This document shows positions 35,891-49,080 of a stretch of DNA of 64,000 bases, piece after piece (the stretch's first letter is position 1; each line of letters starts with the position of its first letter). The notes under the pieces are model-generated. The model did not search any database. It saw only the letters and a list, made by a program, of their open reading frames with translations, and was not told the origin of the DNA. Origin of the DNA: Panicum virgatum (taxonomy: Eukaryota; Streptophyta; Magnoliopsida; Poales; Poaceae); assembly GCF_016808335.1 (NCBI RefSeq), contig NC_053138.1, forward strand, positions 51,614,951-51,678,950. Direction: 5' to 3'. Both the position numbers and the translations under genes were made by a program.

Positions 35891-38800
35891 ATGGACGGGC
35901 CCAAGCGGCAGCTGCGGGTGCGCCTCCGCGTCACGGCGCGCCGGCGGGGCGGCGACGGCGCGGACGGCGGCCGCCCCGGCGCGGGGGCCGGCGCGGGCGG
36001 GCGGAAGCGCCGCCTCGACGCGCCCGCCCTCAACTCCGCCGCCAAGCTGCAGCGCCGCGAGATCGGGGGCCGCCAGCTCGCCGCGCGCGGCGGCGGGCCC
36101 GCGGCCGCCGTGCCCGAGCGCTTCCGGAACATGCGGCTCCAGGTAGATTTTTTGCCTTCGCCGCCTCCGTTACTCGCTGCTGTCGTCCGGGTCGGGGAGC
36201 CCTACTGCGGCTGTGGGTGGGCCGCGGCGACGCCGCGCGCTGTTGGCGCCGGCGAGCCTAGGGTTTTGGGCCGGCGTCGGTGCCGCGCGGCGTCGAATTG
36301 GTGGGAGTCCGTGGGTAATTTGACATGGAATTTTGATCTTGCTCGTACCCATCAAGCTAGGCGGGAAAATCTCGTTCTTGAGAGGAGAAAGATCTGGTCT
36401 TGGGGATTCCCCAATTGTTGAGTTCCTGCAAAAGGTCCGCCTTTACGGCTAATACGAGGCATTTTAGGGTCATTTCCTGAGTGTGGAACCTTTAACCGTT
36501 ATTTTTTCTCATGTGTGATGGTCTGGACGCATCTGTTTAAACATATCATTCATGTTGGTTGGCGCTGTCACCTGCTGGAATTGAATAGTATCATCAATGT
36601 TCAGAATTAGCGCAATTGGGATTTGCACTTCGGGCTATCCAATCAAAGAGATATCTAACTATCTAAGGTCCGGTAATTTGATGTAGTGCTTTGGTGGAAA
36701 ATGGGAAGTGTGAAATGGCTTGGAATGGACATTTCTAGTATGTACATTATGCATTTCTGTTGTAAAAAAGATATGTTCTTGGATGCTCCTCAATAGTTGA
36801 GTTATTGTGAAGTAGCTGTCTTCGCTACAAATGAGATGCCTTTTAGGGTTATTTTTGAGTGTGGAAGGATCAACTGTTAGCTTTCACATGTGCAATGCTC
36901 TAGATGCATTAGTTTGAACACATAATTCTTGTGTGTTCTCTTTGTTGGGGCACGCGGCGAAATTAGTTGGGGACTCTTGCTTAGGGCTGTGTTTTCCTTC
37001 GGTCTCCGATTGTGCTAGGTGGGAAATTCTGCCCTTTAGAGGAAAAAAAAAGTTTTGATCTTGGGGATTTTCTTGTGAAAGATCACTCTTTGAGGAAAAT
37101 GGGATGCCTCTTGAGGGTTATCTTGTGTGCGCAGGATTGAATTGCTGATTTTGTCATGAGTTGTGCTGTAGATACCTCAGTTTGAACATGATTTTTATAT
37201 GCTTTCTTTGATTGGCACCTGCAACTTGAACTGGAGCTTTGATATAAAATGGAATGTGTGAATGACTTGCAATGGACATTTCAAGTACGTGCATTACACA
37301 TTTGTGTGTGTGTTTGGGGGGGGGGGGGGGTGTTAACATGATTCAGCATTTGAACTACTCAATAGACTGTGAGCCTTAATTTGAATTTATGCCCTGTGTA
37401 TTCCTTCCTATTCATCTGTACCATTTGAGAATTTTATATGGTTATCGTGCTTCATGATGCACAAATCTGATTAAAACTGCCATTTCTGTTTAGTGGAGGT
37501 ACCCTAGTGCTGGGTCCTGATTCTTTCTTTGTATCTTTGTTCATTGGGCTTACTACAAGGGTCAAAACATCTATATTGTTGCTGAGATATCTACTAGGTT
37601 TCATGGGTGTGAAATGTGAATCTTTACAATGTTTTGGTAATGCTCAAACTTTTCAGCGTGTAGAATTACAGAGCCTGTAATGTTTTCTGAGTTCATGTAA
37701 ACTACATTGACATCATAATCCTTTTATCTGGTGCAGGAAGAGTTTGATACGTATGATGACAATGCTCACCTATTTGTGAAGCTGCAGTTTCTTAGAAGAC
37801 GATCCAAAATTATTGAGATTGTTGCAGCAAAGGATATCATATTTGCCTTGGCTCATTCTGGTCTTTGTGCTACTTTCAACCGAGGTTGGTGTTCTAAAGA
37901 TGAAATATGTATGTGACACAATCCAATAAAAATATGGATATCATCTGATCTCTGCCTTTGTATTTTTGTGTCATCAGTAACAAACAAGCGCATAGCCTTC
38001 TTGAATTTAAGCCCAGATGAAGTCATTCGGAGCTTGTTCTACAACAAGAACAATGATTCACTTATTACTGTATCAGTTTATGCTTCCGATAATTTCAGCA
38101 CATTGAAGTGCAGAACAACCCCAATTGAGTAAGAACATATGCTCCAGAAATTTCTCTTAGTATCTATGTGATGATATATGTCACTTTCAAGAAGCACTCT
38201 ATGAATATGCACTCTTAATGTAATTGACATTTTTTCCTTAGTCCTGTATATGCCATATTCACGTGTTTTTAATTGACTTATGATAGTTTTTGGGCTCGAC
38301 TAATATATGGTTTTTGTATTATAATATTTCTTTCAGGTATATTAGAAGGAATCAATTAGATGCTGGATTTCCTCTATTTGAATCAGAATCTCTGAAGTGG
38401 CCTGGATTTGTGGAGTTTGATGATGTGAATGGAAAAGTACTCACATATTCCGCACAGGATGGGTAGGTCTTTGTAAACTGTTCATTGCATTGAATAGTGT
38501 TTTTCACAACAACATTGTTCTAATTGTTATCATTCTATCTGAAGTATCTATAAGGTCTTTGACTTGAAGAACTACTCCTTTCTATATTCAATACCAGATG
38601 AAAATGTGCAGGAGATAAAGATCAGGTTTGTGCTCTCTTTCCTTCCTCTATCTATATTCCTGTATTTTAGAGGATAAACATTGACTTCTCAATATTTTTT
38701 TTATATATTCCAGTCCAGGAATCATGCTCTTGATATATGATAGAACTCCAAGTTATGTTCAATTGAAGATATTATCAATTGAAGATGGAAAGCCACTGAA

Positions 38801-39786
38801 ATTTTTTAAGCACTTGTTGCACCGCAACAAGAAAATTGATTTCATTGAGCAGTTCAATGAGAAGCTCCTTGTCAAGCAAGAGGATGAAAACTTCCAGATA
38901 CTTGATGTATGTCATATTCATGAGACTTATGTTAATCTTTTTTTTTTAGCTTGTCTTACTGCATGCAGGACTAATGATTAGATGGTCTTTGTGTTTTGAA
39001 GGTGCGGACTTCTGAGCTAATTGAAGTCAGTGTCTCCAAGTTTATGACCCCTTCAGCATTTATTTTTCTTTATGAGAACAATCTCTTCTTGACATTCCGA
39101 AACAGAACAGTCGCTGTATGGAACTTTCGGGGAGAGCTTGTGACTTCATTTGAAGACCATTTGCTTTGGCATCATGATTGTAGCACCAACAATATTTACA
39201 TTACTAGTGACCAGGATCTGATTATCTCGTATTGCAAATCAGAGGTGGTGGCGGAAGATGGTACAGGTATAGTACTCAAATGCTGATTATTGACTAAAAA
39301 ATTAATAGGTTCCATTGTTTATATAATAACTTCTATCTCACTAGTGTGGTCTTTTTACGCGCCTGTGTGCTAGTACACTGATACATAAGTTTGTTCAATC
39401 GTTTTAATATTAAATCTGGTATAAATATTCATGTTGGCCACCATTACCATATCACATATCATATATGTTGAACATACTATAGAACCTCCTTTAGTTCTGT
39501 AGAACTATTTGTGGGAATTATCCTGACACATGTGTCATCTGCAGTTACTCCAATTGGATCCATCAACATGAGTGAGATTATGACAGGCAAGTGCATTGCC
39601 AAGATCGCTGCCAGCGACCCTGCCCTCAATGTCATACCTCGCAGAAATGGTCGCAAGAAGCAGTCCTCTGTATGGAGCACAGTTCCAGAAGCTCTGGAGG
39701 ACGTCACGGCGCTGTTCTATGATGAGGACAGGAACGAGATCTACACTGGCAACAGCCATGGCCTGGTCCATGTGTGGTCTAACTAG
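35891..39786 (+). CDS. WD40-like (transducin-like) conserved plant protein, full-length copy
   Basis: Eight exons: 35891-36142, 37737-37884, 37978-38128, 38337-38462, 38545-38625, 38714-38906, 39002-39266, 39545-39786, giving 485 residues. The first 70 or so residues are very basic (KRQLRVRLRVTARRR, then GRKRRLD) and look like a nuclear localisation region. The rest is predicted beta-propeller-like, with repeated hydrophobic strands, RTVAVWNFRGELVTSFEDH and a terminal NEIYTGNSHGLVHVWSN that reads as a WD repeat. I recognise it as a conserved plant family usually labelled transducin/WD40 superfamily, with no role I can state. A truncated tandem paralogue follows at 43277. Intron 1 (1.6 kb) contains a poly-G run near 37317. 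All splice sites are GT-AG and in phase. Confidence 0.88.
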
Positions 39787-40890
39787 ATAGTAACATGTAC
39801 ATAGTCTCGCCCTTTTGATTCTGACATGAAGATCCGATTAGCTTTACTGCATTCTGTATAATCCCTGACCCAGGGCTCACCTAGCTTTTGTATTTGGCAA
39901 TAGAATGTTTCCTTGAGCAATTGTGAGAACGCGAAGTGATTCTTGTAAATGTTTATTTATTTTGTTTTGTCATGGCGTCTACCATGTTTTTTTTAACATA
40001 GAAATTGGCCTCTGAATCAAACTTCGGTGGATACTGCCTGCCAGGTTTCTGGCGGTGAGACAGTAAACGTCTGAAGTTCCAAGATCAAATGTAACAGCAG
40101 TGATTGGTGAAATGATGTGTTTTGTATTAGCATTGTAGCAACAGCTTGCAATTCCTGATAGCTTCCTGTGGCTCATTGCCTGTAGCTAATATAGGCTGCT
40201 AGATGATCCTATGTGAAGTGAAGTCCTCTTTTTTTTAATCATTGGGTACTCCATATCTGACTGATCTGAAAATTCGAACATTCGGAAGTTCAACAAATCA
40301 TCGGCCATAGCAGCTACGAAACATGAAAGAATTTCAGTACAATTATAACCCCCATCAATATAAGTAATGCTAATATTGTATCAATATTATTGATGACACA
40401 ACTACGTGACACTAAATCTTCATACAAAAACGTAGTGTTATTTTTCGAAAGAACCTGTCAGAAAAAAGATGCCGGCCAGTTTGAATCCGCCCAGATTGTA
40501 AAAAGCTGGGCCTGTAGCAACCAGAAGCTAGAGTGTTAACTCTTTTTTTTTTTTTTGAGTCACCGCTAGAGTGTTGACTGTTAAGCCAAGCTTTTATAGA
40601 TTGTGAAAGCTGGCCATGGAGGCATACCTGGATCCATCCAAGCCCAGTCCACGTCTTCCACAACTCTCGCCACAACTGCAACAAACTTGCGAACAGGGCG
40701 GGCTCAGGATTTGGGAGCCGGGTATTCAAAATTTCAAGGAGTGCAAAAAAAAATTAACAGCCCAACATACATATTAGTAGGTAGCATATGATTGAGTAAT
40801 AACAACACAAATTGTTCATAATTTGAAATTATTCAACATATAGATAATATATGTACTAGAACAAATGGCATTGATAAGGATGCTTACAAA
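39787..40890. other. 3' flank, no gene
   Basis: 3' UTR of the WD40-like gene followed by AT-rich DNA. A minus-strand open frame near 40412-40729 has no recognisable content. From about 40700 the DNA looks like the 3' end of a hAT transposon. Confidence 0.5.
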
Positions 40891-41130
40891 TTATAAAATA
40901 ACTTTATGTTCCTTCGTAGTTTGAAAATACTTGATGATGTCCTCATCTTTCGTTTGCAAAAAAAATTCCTTTTTAAGGAATGTGGTCAAACAATTATTCA
41001 AAATTTCTGCCTCATCTTTCTTCTTAAGTTCTTAGCTTGTTTTTGATAGTGTTCATTGCAAAAAAGATTCTCTCAACACTAGCAGTTGCAACAGGAAGAA
41101 CTAGAACCAATTTGAGAAGTTTGTACACAA
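40891..41130 (-). pseudogene. hAT transposase C-terminal relic
   Basis: On the minus strand the DNA reads LVLVLPVATASVERIFFAMN then KNKLRT, followed after a small frameshift by ILNNCLTTFLKKEF, with a stop at 40891. This is the hAT dimerisation region (family P-V/T-A-T/S-A-S-V-E-R-x-F-S). The rest of the transposase is not readable, so it is a decayed fragment. It separates the two WD40-like paralogues. Confidence 0.75.
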
Positions 41131-41465
41131 TGCCATACCGAAAAACCATATCTCTTTTAACTAGCATCGTAGAAATCAGTAGCAGCACTGCCGCCCTTCT
41201 TCCTTTTCATAGTTTAAACCTACAAATTGTGTTCAAGTTTTAGAAAAACTTCCTTACTACATGTCTACAACTCTACATTGCTGCTAACAAGTGCTAACGT
41301 GAATAAATTTCAATCCAGTGCTCTACTTCTCACCTTGGTTCACTACGACAGGCTGACTTTGTTCGGTTGGCTGCCGGCTGCTCAGCTAGCGGGCGAGCGC
41401 CCCTCGGCCCCTACCGCCCCTAGGCGGCCCAGCCCTGCGCGCTGCGCGGCGTGGGCACTGGGCAC

Positions 41466-42376
41466 CAGGGTTAACCTTTTCGTTTTTTTTCCGAATCCCG
41501 CCAACTGCCGGAAACGAAATTTCGGCCGAAATTTCGCCGAAATTCGCTAATTCCGAACGGAAAGAGAATTCAAATTCAAAAACAAAATTCCGATGAATTC
41601 CGACCGAAATTTCGGTGATTTCGACCGAAATTCGGTGATTTTCGACCGGAAAATGATGTCAGTTGTGATTTTCCTACTGTTCCCGAGGTCAAATGAAAAA
41701 CTTTTGAATACCAACTTTGTTCAGTTTTTCGAGATCTACAACTTTTGTTTCAGGAACTTTTTCATTTGAGCAATGGTTTGAAAGTTATTTAATTATTTCA
41801 AAAACTAACAATTAAAAGTCTTGTCATTTCATGTGACAACTTCCATTTTCTCTCTTAGGCCTCAACTAGACTTTTATTATTCTTGTTATTGCAGATATGC
41901 CTATAAAATTTTAGGGACATTGGTTAATCCAATTGAAAGTTGTTTTAAATCCAGGACAAACATGATTTGAATTGGTTATCAATTCATGTGACAGTGTTTG
42001 AAATTTTTTTTGGATTCAATTTGTATAGAGAATTGTTAAAGCATTCTGAAAGGTGTGCTTTCCTACTTCGTTACCTCTCATTAGACTAAAAAGCTATAAA
42101 TTCTACCTCATTAGACTACAAATAACCTTGTTTTTCAACTAAAATACAATTTTAGCCTAGCAAATGATCTTAGATTTGAGTGTGTTCTAGTCCTATTTGC
42201 TTAGAAAAACACCTAGTTTTTATCATATTTTTTCCAAATTTTTACAAATTTTTTTGAATTTTTAAATTTGAAAACGGAAAATGGCGAAAAGTACCGAAAT
42301 TTCTTTTCCCGGTAACTAGCGGAAACGGAAAATTTTCCGAAATTTCGGCGAAATTTCGCCGAAATTGTTAACCCTG
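41466..42376. mobile_element. hAT-type non-autonomous element
   Basis: 911 bases with ends CAGGGTTAAC and GTTAACCCTG, flanked by a perfect 8-base TSD CTGGGCAC (41458-41465 and 42377-42384). The subterminal regions are rich in inverted copies of AAATTTCGGCGAAATTTCG-like words. No transposase is present. The interior is AT-rich. Confidence 0.88.
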
Positions 42377-42594
42377 CTGGGCACCCCCACCGCACGCGGA
42401 GGCAGCTCAGCGGCTGGCAGCCGCACGAAGACTGCCGGCGCCCTGCCCCTACCACCAGGTGCCGCTGCGCGCCTGGGCCCGGCCCCTGCGCGCGAGGCCC
42501 GGGCCGAGTGACGAGAGGAGGCCGGAGACAGCCGGCGGTGAGGCACCAGGAGCCGGCGACCGGCCGGCGGGGCAGCAGTATCGGGCAGGCCTAG

Positions 42595-42771
42595 GGCCTT
42601 GTTTGGGACCGCGGGCACCAGCAGCGCGTCGCTTAAATGCGAACGCAGCTCGGAGCTCGCTTCTTCGATTTTCCTCCGCGCAGTTCAAAGATCCGCGTTT
42701 TGCGCTACAGGCGTTGGGTGAACGCGCGTCTGACGCGAGGCGTTCGGCGGGATTCTGTCCCAAACACAGCC
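42595..42771. mobile_element. GC-rich PIF/Harbinger-like MITE
   Basis: 177 bases with ends GGCCTTGTTTGGGAC and, inverted, GGCTGTGTTTGGGAC, flanked by the 3-base repeat TAG (42592-42594 and 42772-42774). Unusually GC-rich inside. Non-coding open frames run through it. Confidence 0.7.
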
Positions 42772-43276
42772 TAGGGCAGCGGTGGGGATTTTTTTTTTAT
42801 CAGGACAGCGGTGGGGATTGGGGATTCGGGGAAGGGGAATCGCCAGGTAGAGGGAGAAGCATGGGAGGATGGGGGAAACGTGGGTTTGGGTTAATACATT
42901 TTGGGCCTATGGGGGTTACGTGGGCCGCGGGTGAGGGTGGGAAGTTGGGCTGCTGGGGTTGTTTGGGCCAAAAGAGAGATGAATAGCCTGATTTGTTGTG
43001 TATTTTCATTTTATTGAGTCATATACATAGAATATACTATATATACAATTTTTTTTTCAAAAATAATGGGTATTCAACTGAATACCATTGAATTCAATGG
43101 GCCCGCTCAATGCGAACAATCTCATGCAGATTACAGTCGTGGGCAGCTGCAGTTAAAACTTAAAACATCCTATATATAACATCCTGTGGATGATTCTGTC
43201 TCCACAAATTGAAGTCGACGACGTTCTCCTCCACGATCTTCTTCGTTCATCAGTCATCACTGACTGACCCGCGGCC

Positions 43277-45464
43277 ATGGCGCCCGAGCGGTTCCGCGGC
43301 ATGCAGCTCCAGGTACACAGATGACCAGACCTCCCTCATCCTCGTCTTCTGGTGCCCCGGCAATGCGCTAGGGTTACTTGTGGCGACTGTCGCCGGCGCC
43401 GTCACCTCTGACCTCTGCTGGAGTTGTATGTATTTCCTCGCTTTGTGCAGGAAGAATTTGATGCCTACGATGGCTGCGACGCTCTCCTATCTGCGAAGCA
43501 GAAGTTCCTAACAGAAAGATCCAGAATTATCGAAATTGTTGCGGCAAAGGATATCATATTTGCTCTTTCTCGATCTGGGCTTTGCGCTGCTTTTGACCGA
43601 GGTAGGTGTTCTGAAGATGAGATCTGTACATGGCACATTCTGAATATCTGATAAAGTTTGTTGGTTGTCATTTGGCCTGCTCTGCCTTTGTACTTTTGTG
43701 TCGCAGTAACAAATAAGCGCGTAGCCTTCCTCAATTCAAGCCCAGATGAAGTTATTCGGAGCATGTTGTACAACAAGTACAATGATTCGCTTATCACCGT
43801 CTCCCTTTATTCATCTGACAGTTATAGATCGTTGAACTGCAGAGCAACCCCGCTTGAGTAAGAACATATGCTCCAAAGTCCAAAGTTCTCTTTTGAAGAA
43901 GTGCCCTATAGATGCTAGATATTTTCTAATGCTATTACTGTTTTTCCTTAGTCCTATATATACACTATTCAAGTATCTTTTGAATCGACTTTTGTTGAAC
44001 AATGCAACTTACCAAAGTTCTTGGGCTGAATTAATAGTATAGTTGACATATTTAATTGTTCCTGCAGGTGTGTTAGAAGGAATGAGTTAGATGCTGGATT
44101 TCCTATTTTTGAATCTGAATCTCTGAAGTGGCCAGGATTTGTGGAGTTTGATAGTGTGAATGGAAAAGCACTCATTTATGCAGCACAGGAAGGGTATGCC
44201 TTCTTTAGCAGTTCATTTTTTTTCCCCACAGCCATATTGACCTAATTGTCATTCTTTTATGTGCAGTATCTACAAGGTCTTTGACTTGGCGAACTACTCC
44301 TTTCTCTATTCAATACAAGCTGCGAATGTGCATGATATAAAGATCAGGTTTGCGCTCGTCTCCTGATTTGATATATCTTACAGTATTCTAGGGACCCAAT
44401 TGATGCCTTTTAAATTTCTTATTTCAGTCAGGGATTCATGCTCGTGATATATGATAGAATGCCGAGTTATGTTTCATTGAAGATATTATCAATTGCAGAT
44501 GGAAAGCCAATTAAATCTTTTAAGCACTCGTTGCAACCGAACAAGAGAGTTGTTTTCATGGAGCATTTCAATGAGAAGCTCCTGGTCAAGCAAGAGGGCG
44601 AGAACATTCAGATACTTGATGTATGGCATTGTTCAGGAGTGATATATTACTTCCCCCCCCCCCCCTAGAGGAACCCCTAGTTAATTCTTGAGAGCCTAAT
44701 AATTGACATTCTTTATGTTGTGAAGGTGCGGAGTTCTGAGCTAATAGAAATCAGTGCCACCAAGTTTGTGAACCCTCAAGCATTGGTTGTTCTGTATGGG
44801 AGGAATCTCTTCTTGATATCCCGGAATAGAACGGCAACTGTATGGAATTTCCAGGGGGAGCTTGTGACTTCTTTTGAAGACCATTTGCTTTGGCATGACA
44901 ATGTTTGGAGCGCAAACGATATTTATATTACTAAGGACGAGGGCCGGATTATCTCGTACTGCAAATCTGAGGCAGTTGAGGATGATGGTACAGGTGTAGC
45001 ACTCAAAACCCTTCATTTTCTGGAAATTGCATCACTCATTTATATAAAAATGCAACTACTTTCATCTAGAGAACTACTACACTGATGTATAAAAGTGCTA
45101 GGCTTCTGACATTAAATCCTTTTGAGCATACTGTACCATGGAATTCGGTTTGTAGAACTATTGGCGGATAATTTCCTGACACGTGTCATCTGCAGTTACT
45201 CCAATTGGGTCCATCAACATGAGCGACATTATGACGGGCAAGTGCATTGCGAAGATTGCTGCCAACAACCCTACCATCAGCATCGCCCCTTGCAGAAATG
45301 GTTGCAATAAGCGGTCCTCGGTCAGCTGCACCCCTCCAGAAGCCCTGAAGGACGTTACAGCGGTGTTCTACGATGAGGACAGGAATGAGATATACACTGG
45401 CAACAAACACGGTCTGCTGCATCTGTGGTCCAATTCATCCGGGTTTATTTTCAGGAAACTGTGA
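43277..45464 (+). CDS. WD40-like protein, N-terminally truncated tandem paralogue
   Basis: Eight exons matching those of the 35891 gene one for one: 43277-43312, 43451-43601, 43707-43857, 44068-44193, 44267-44347, 44428-44620, 44726-44993, 45196-45464, giving 424 residues with frame kept at every junction. Exon 1 encodes only 12 residues (MAPERFRGMQLQ), aligned to the end of the other copy's exon 1, so the basic N-terminus is gone. The old stop after WSN has become a sense codon and the protein ends eight residues later. Introns are shorter than in the full copy. An intact frame despite clear divergence suggests it is or was recently under selection. A poly-C run lies in intron 6 near 44652. 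Confidence 0.83.
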
Positions 45465-45768
45465 TTGTGCAGTCTTCTTCTGCATTTCCTTGCTACGCAC
45501 CATGTTAATAACCTAGAATTTAGCCTCCATGTCAAACTTAGACGGACATCTGAAGTGATTCGCCAAATACTGTGTTCTTTCAATAGCACTGTCGTCAGAA
45601 TTTTCAGTTTTCAGATAACTGTGGTTCCTTTTCTATAAGCTGAATTTTATTTTTCCTGTAAGCTGAATTTTAATGCCCAGATTAGTCTTGTCTGATCAAA
45701 TGGTTTGCAAACAATTCTTGATAATTTTGCTGAACAATCAGCTCAGCTGCTTGTTTGCAAAGCGAGTA

Positions 45769-45890
45769 ACATTTGGAAGGTAGTCTAAATGCATGCAAGG
45801 TGGATTTGATTAGTATTATTAATGTACCTACATTTGGAAGGTAGTCTAAATGCATGCAAGGTGGATTTGATTAGTATTATTAATGTACCT
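45769..45890. repeat. Perfect 61-base tandem duplication
   Basis: Two identical 61-base units (45769-45829 and 45830-45890) starting ACATTTGGAAGG and ending TTAATGTACCT. Each contains GCATGCA. It lies about 300 bases after the paralogue stop, between convergent genes. Confidence 0.95.
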
Positions 45891-46339
45891 GTTGCTTTGC
45901 AAGAACACTCGGACCCGAGTAGTCTGATACTCATGCGTTGGTTTTGTACTCATGACTTTGAAATATTAAAGAAACTGAAGGCATTTTGGTCCCCATGAAT
46001 CGGGTGTCAAGTGATGCAAAGATCAAGTTCAGTATGAAACCTAAACATTTTTGGCAGATAACACCCCTGAAAATGGCATATGCTAGTATAGTTGCAAAGA
46101 CAGCAACAGGACGTTATTTTCTCATGAACAAAAACAGAATTCTGTTTATCAAAGAACCCCGCACTACGTCTACAACAAAGTTCCAGAATCAAGTTACAGG
46201 AAATGTTGAGCGAAGAGGGATCCTAGATATTTACATCACACTAGAGAACAAACATGCTAGCTTTCTACCCAACAGGTTCACAGATGCAAAGAACAAATGA
46301 AACATTGTGGAGAGCACACTCCAATAGAAGTACAAGGAC

Positions 46340-49080
46340 TCAGTAGTTCTCATTGGGAACAAAGAAGTCAAATGTCACATCAACGCTACCAGATGATTCT
46401 CCAGTGTCCTTGAAGTCGACGCCAACAATTTTCCCTCTGTATTGCTCTTCAGATTCCTGGTACTCTGGCTTCACACGGCGCACGGGAACAGTCACGGAGT
46501 ACACCGTGCCAAGGCCAGCATCAGTTGAGATATCCACTTGGACGTTATCCCGTGATTCTATCTCGACAAACTCAGATAGCGCCTCAATGACATTCTCCAC
46601 AATCTTTTTCTTTGCTTCATCACTGACCTCACACCTGTCTGAGAATAGGATCATCTTAAGCCTCTGTTTTGCAATGTTTGCATTGGAGTTCTCCTTTATG
46701 GTTGACACAGGAAAGATTATCTTCCATGCTAATTTCAGACGGTCAAGAAATCCCATGTTAACGACATTGTGAAGGAAGCCTTCCACCTCTTGAGTTATAG
46801 GAGAAAAATCCTTCCTTGAAAGAGCATAGGTCTGGGTGGAGCTCTGTGAACAGCTTTGACGTTCAATGATTAGCCGGCTGTTTGTAAGCATGTGATTGCT
46901 AGATGCTCCATGAGGGAAAGTACAAAAGTGTGCCTGCAGCATGACAATTATAATGGTCAGAATTCCAGTATAAACAATGCCAACATACTAGAAGCACATT
47001 GCAGTGCCAAAGCTAGTGGCAGTGCCTGGTATGATTCCACTCAAAATCCTAAACCTCCAATACTGAAACTTGCACGAATCTGCATGATAGCATCAGAGCT
47101 ATACGCAGTACTAGGGCTAATACCTGGTATGTGTGACAGAGCAGTGCATTAGTTTAATTATTCATACATGAGTCATTTCATAGTTAATTGAGCAAGCACG
47201 CTTCAGGCCTTCTATCAACAATACAATAAAGAAATGTGCATATGAAAAAAATTAAACACAGAGCTAATCTAACAGAGCAAGAATAACATGACAGCAAGGC
47301 AGGTAGAAACCACATTTTATGAGGTGAACCCCTAAAATTTGGTCAAAGATAGCCTCAGGAACTCTCTTAACTCTTGAGTCCTGATGACAAGGCCAGCCTA
47401 CTCTTATGTACTCCCTCCTTCCTCGTTTATAAGGCACACACGCATATCAAGATTCAAACATTTATATCTTTGACCAATAATTTAACTATTAATTTTTAAT
47501 TTTTATAATGTAAATTTTATATGATTGGATTCGTCATCAAATATAGTTTACAATGATTATAAATTTATAATCATAAATGATATAATATATGACAAATAAA
47601 TGGTCAAAGCATCGTTTGGAAGACCGTGCCATGTTCCACCGTGCCTTATAAACGAGGAAGGAGAGAGTACCATCCAATTTTAGGATGAAAAAAATGACAT
47701 CTGATTTGAGATTTATATTTTAAAAAATTGAGAAAGATCCTAATACAAAGTAATTTTTATAAATACAAACGTTCTTATTTATAGCTACCTTTCCAACCAG
47801 ATTCATACTCTCCAGATCTACTACCAAGTATCGATGTACAATGAAAAGAAGAAGAAACCACACACCAGCTTCGCTAGAGCACCAAACCCACGTGAAATGG
47901 AGATGCCAAACCCCTACCAGTCAGTTTACATTCATTGCTACATTTGATGGAGTAAAGTCTAATTTTCCAATGTATTATCATAGGCAGCAAAATATGATTG
48001 CAATTAAACGAGACCAATAAGAAAGGAGACAAAGGCTACTTTAGTTTTGAGCATAGCACACTATCAAATGGGACACAATCACACAAAATCTGTACATACA
48101 AGGTAGCAAATGACAGAATGAAGGGGAAAAAAAATCCTTTCACCAGGAAATCAAATGCAGGGCAGTTATTTATGGTAGGACAGCATGCGAAGATACAATC
48201 AGTAATTCCAGAAGGGTATACTTGAGGTAATTCCCACAAACGGGTACATGAAACCTGATCCACATCTCCTACCAGCTTACGTTCTGAATTCAGATATGTA
48301 GAATCAAGGAATGAACATCAGAGTTACAAGCCAGAACAAGAACCAAATTAACAGAACAAAATGATAAAACAGCAAAAAAACTCTTTTGTCCCAGGAATGC
48401 TGGGGCAGGCCACAGGCTAAAAGGCAAAATGATTAATCTTAGAAAGTGGCAGCTCTGAAAATATAGCTAATACTAAAGGGTTATCCAGAAACACAAGGGT
48501 TCCAGTGGGCCTTCCTCACTGTGGTCCCTGCATACTGCATTCGATTACACTACTCCCCTCCACACCCAGCAGACCTCTTCCTCCGCCCCTCCAAATTCAG
48601 ACTATTTATTATTACAAAAATTCAGACAATTTCTCAAATAATTCCTCCATTTCAACCAGCCATGTCTGTTGTTAACACCTAGCCGAGTTAATGCCTACCA
48701 ATCAACAAAAAAAAAAATACTTCACTGCGGACATCACCGCAGAGCACGCCTCTCTACTACCCACCGGCATTAAGTACACTGAGGAGTGAGATTGTGAGAA
48801 CTAAGGCAGCGTCACCCACCGGGGGCTCACACAAATCCAGCAACGCAAGAGCCGCTCCGCGTATCCCAACCAGAATCCCGGCCTTCCAGGGCACCCCAGC
48901 GCCACACCCGCGCGCTGATTCCAGCTCTATTGCGCCGGATTACATGATAAATCAAACGGTAGGGTTCTGGGAGGAACAGACCTTGGCGCCGGCGGCGCGG
49001 CGGAGCGGCGGGCGGAGCGAGGACGCGGACGGGGCGCGGAGCGCGCAGGCGTCGCCGCCGCCGGAGACGGGCAGCGCCAT
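46340..49080 (-). CDS. MINE1: Plastid-division topological factor MinE homologue
   Basis: Chloroplast stromal protein that works with MinD to place the FtsZ ring at mid-plastid. Two exons on the minus strand: 48982-49080 (33 codons, start at 49080) and 46340-46933, total 230 residues. Exon 1 encodes an Ala/Ser/Arg-rich stretch typical of a transit peptide. Exon 2 carries the MinE core: FLDRLKLAWKIIFP (MinD-interacting helix), NIAKQRLKMILFSDRCEVS, a helix with EALSEFVEIES, and the beta strand YSVTVPVRRVKPEY, followed by the plant-type C-terminal extension ending SVDVTFDFFVPNENY. The core is complete. The 2.05 kb intron contains a Stowaway MITE. The gene converges on the truncated WD40-like paralogue. 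Confidence 0.93.
47411..47667. mobile_element. Stowaway (Tc1/mariner) MITE in the MINE1 intron
   Basis: 257 bases between TA dinucleotides, with ends CTCCCTCCTTCCTCGTTTAT and its near inverse. Typical Stowaway ends and AT-rich core. Confidence 0.9.

Noticed and set aside
37317..37331. Poly-G run in the WD40-like gene intron 1 as a G-quadruplex regulator (also near 53102-53122)
   Set aside because: Simple homopolymers in intron or intergenic DNA. Length is often unstable or misassembled, and nothing ties them to regulation.
42459..42986. Plus-strand 175-codon frame
   Set aside because: Crosses a MITE with clear ends and shows no family similarity.
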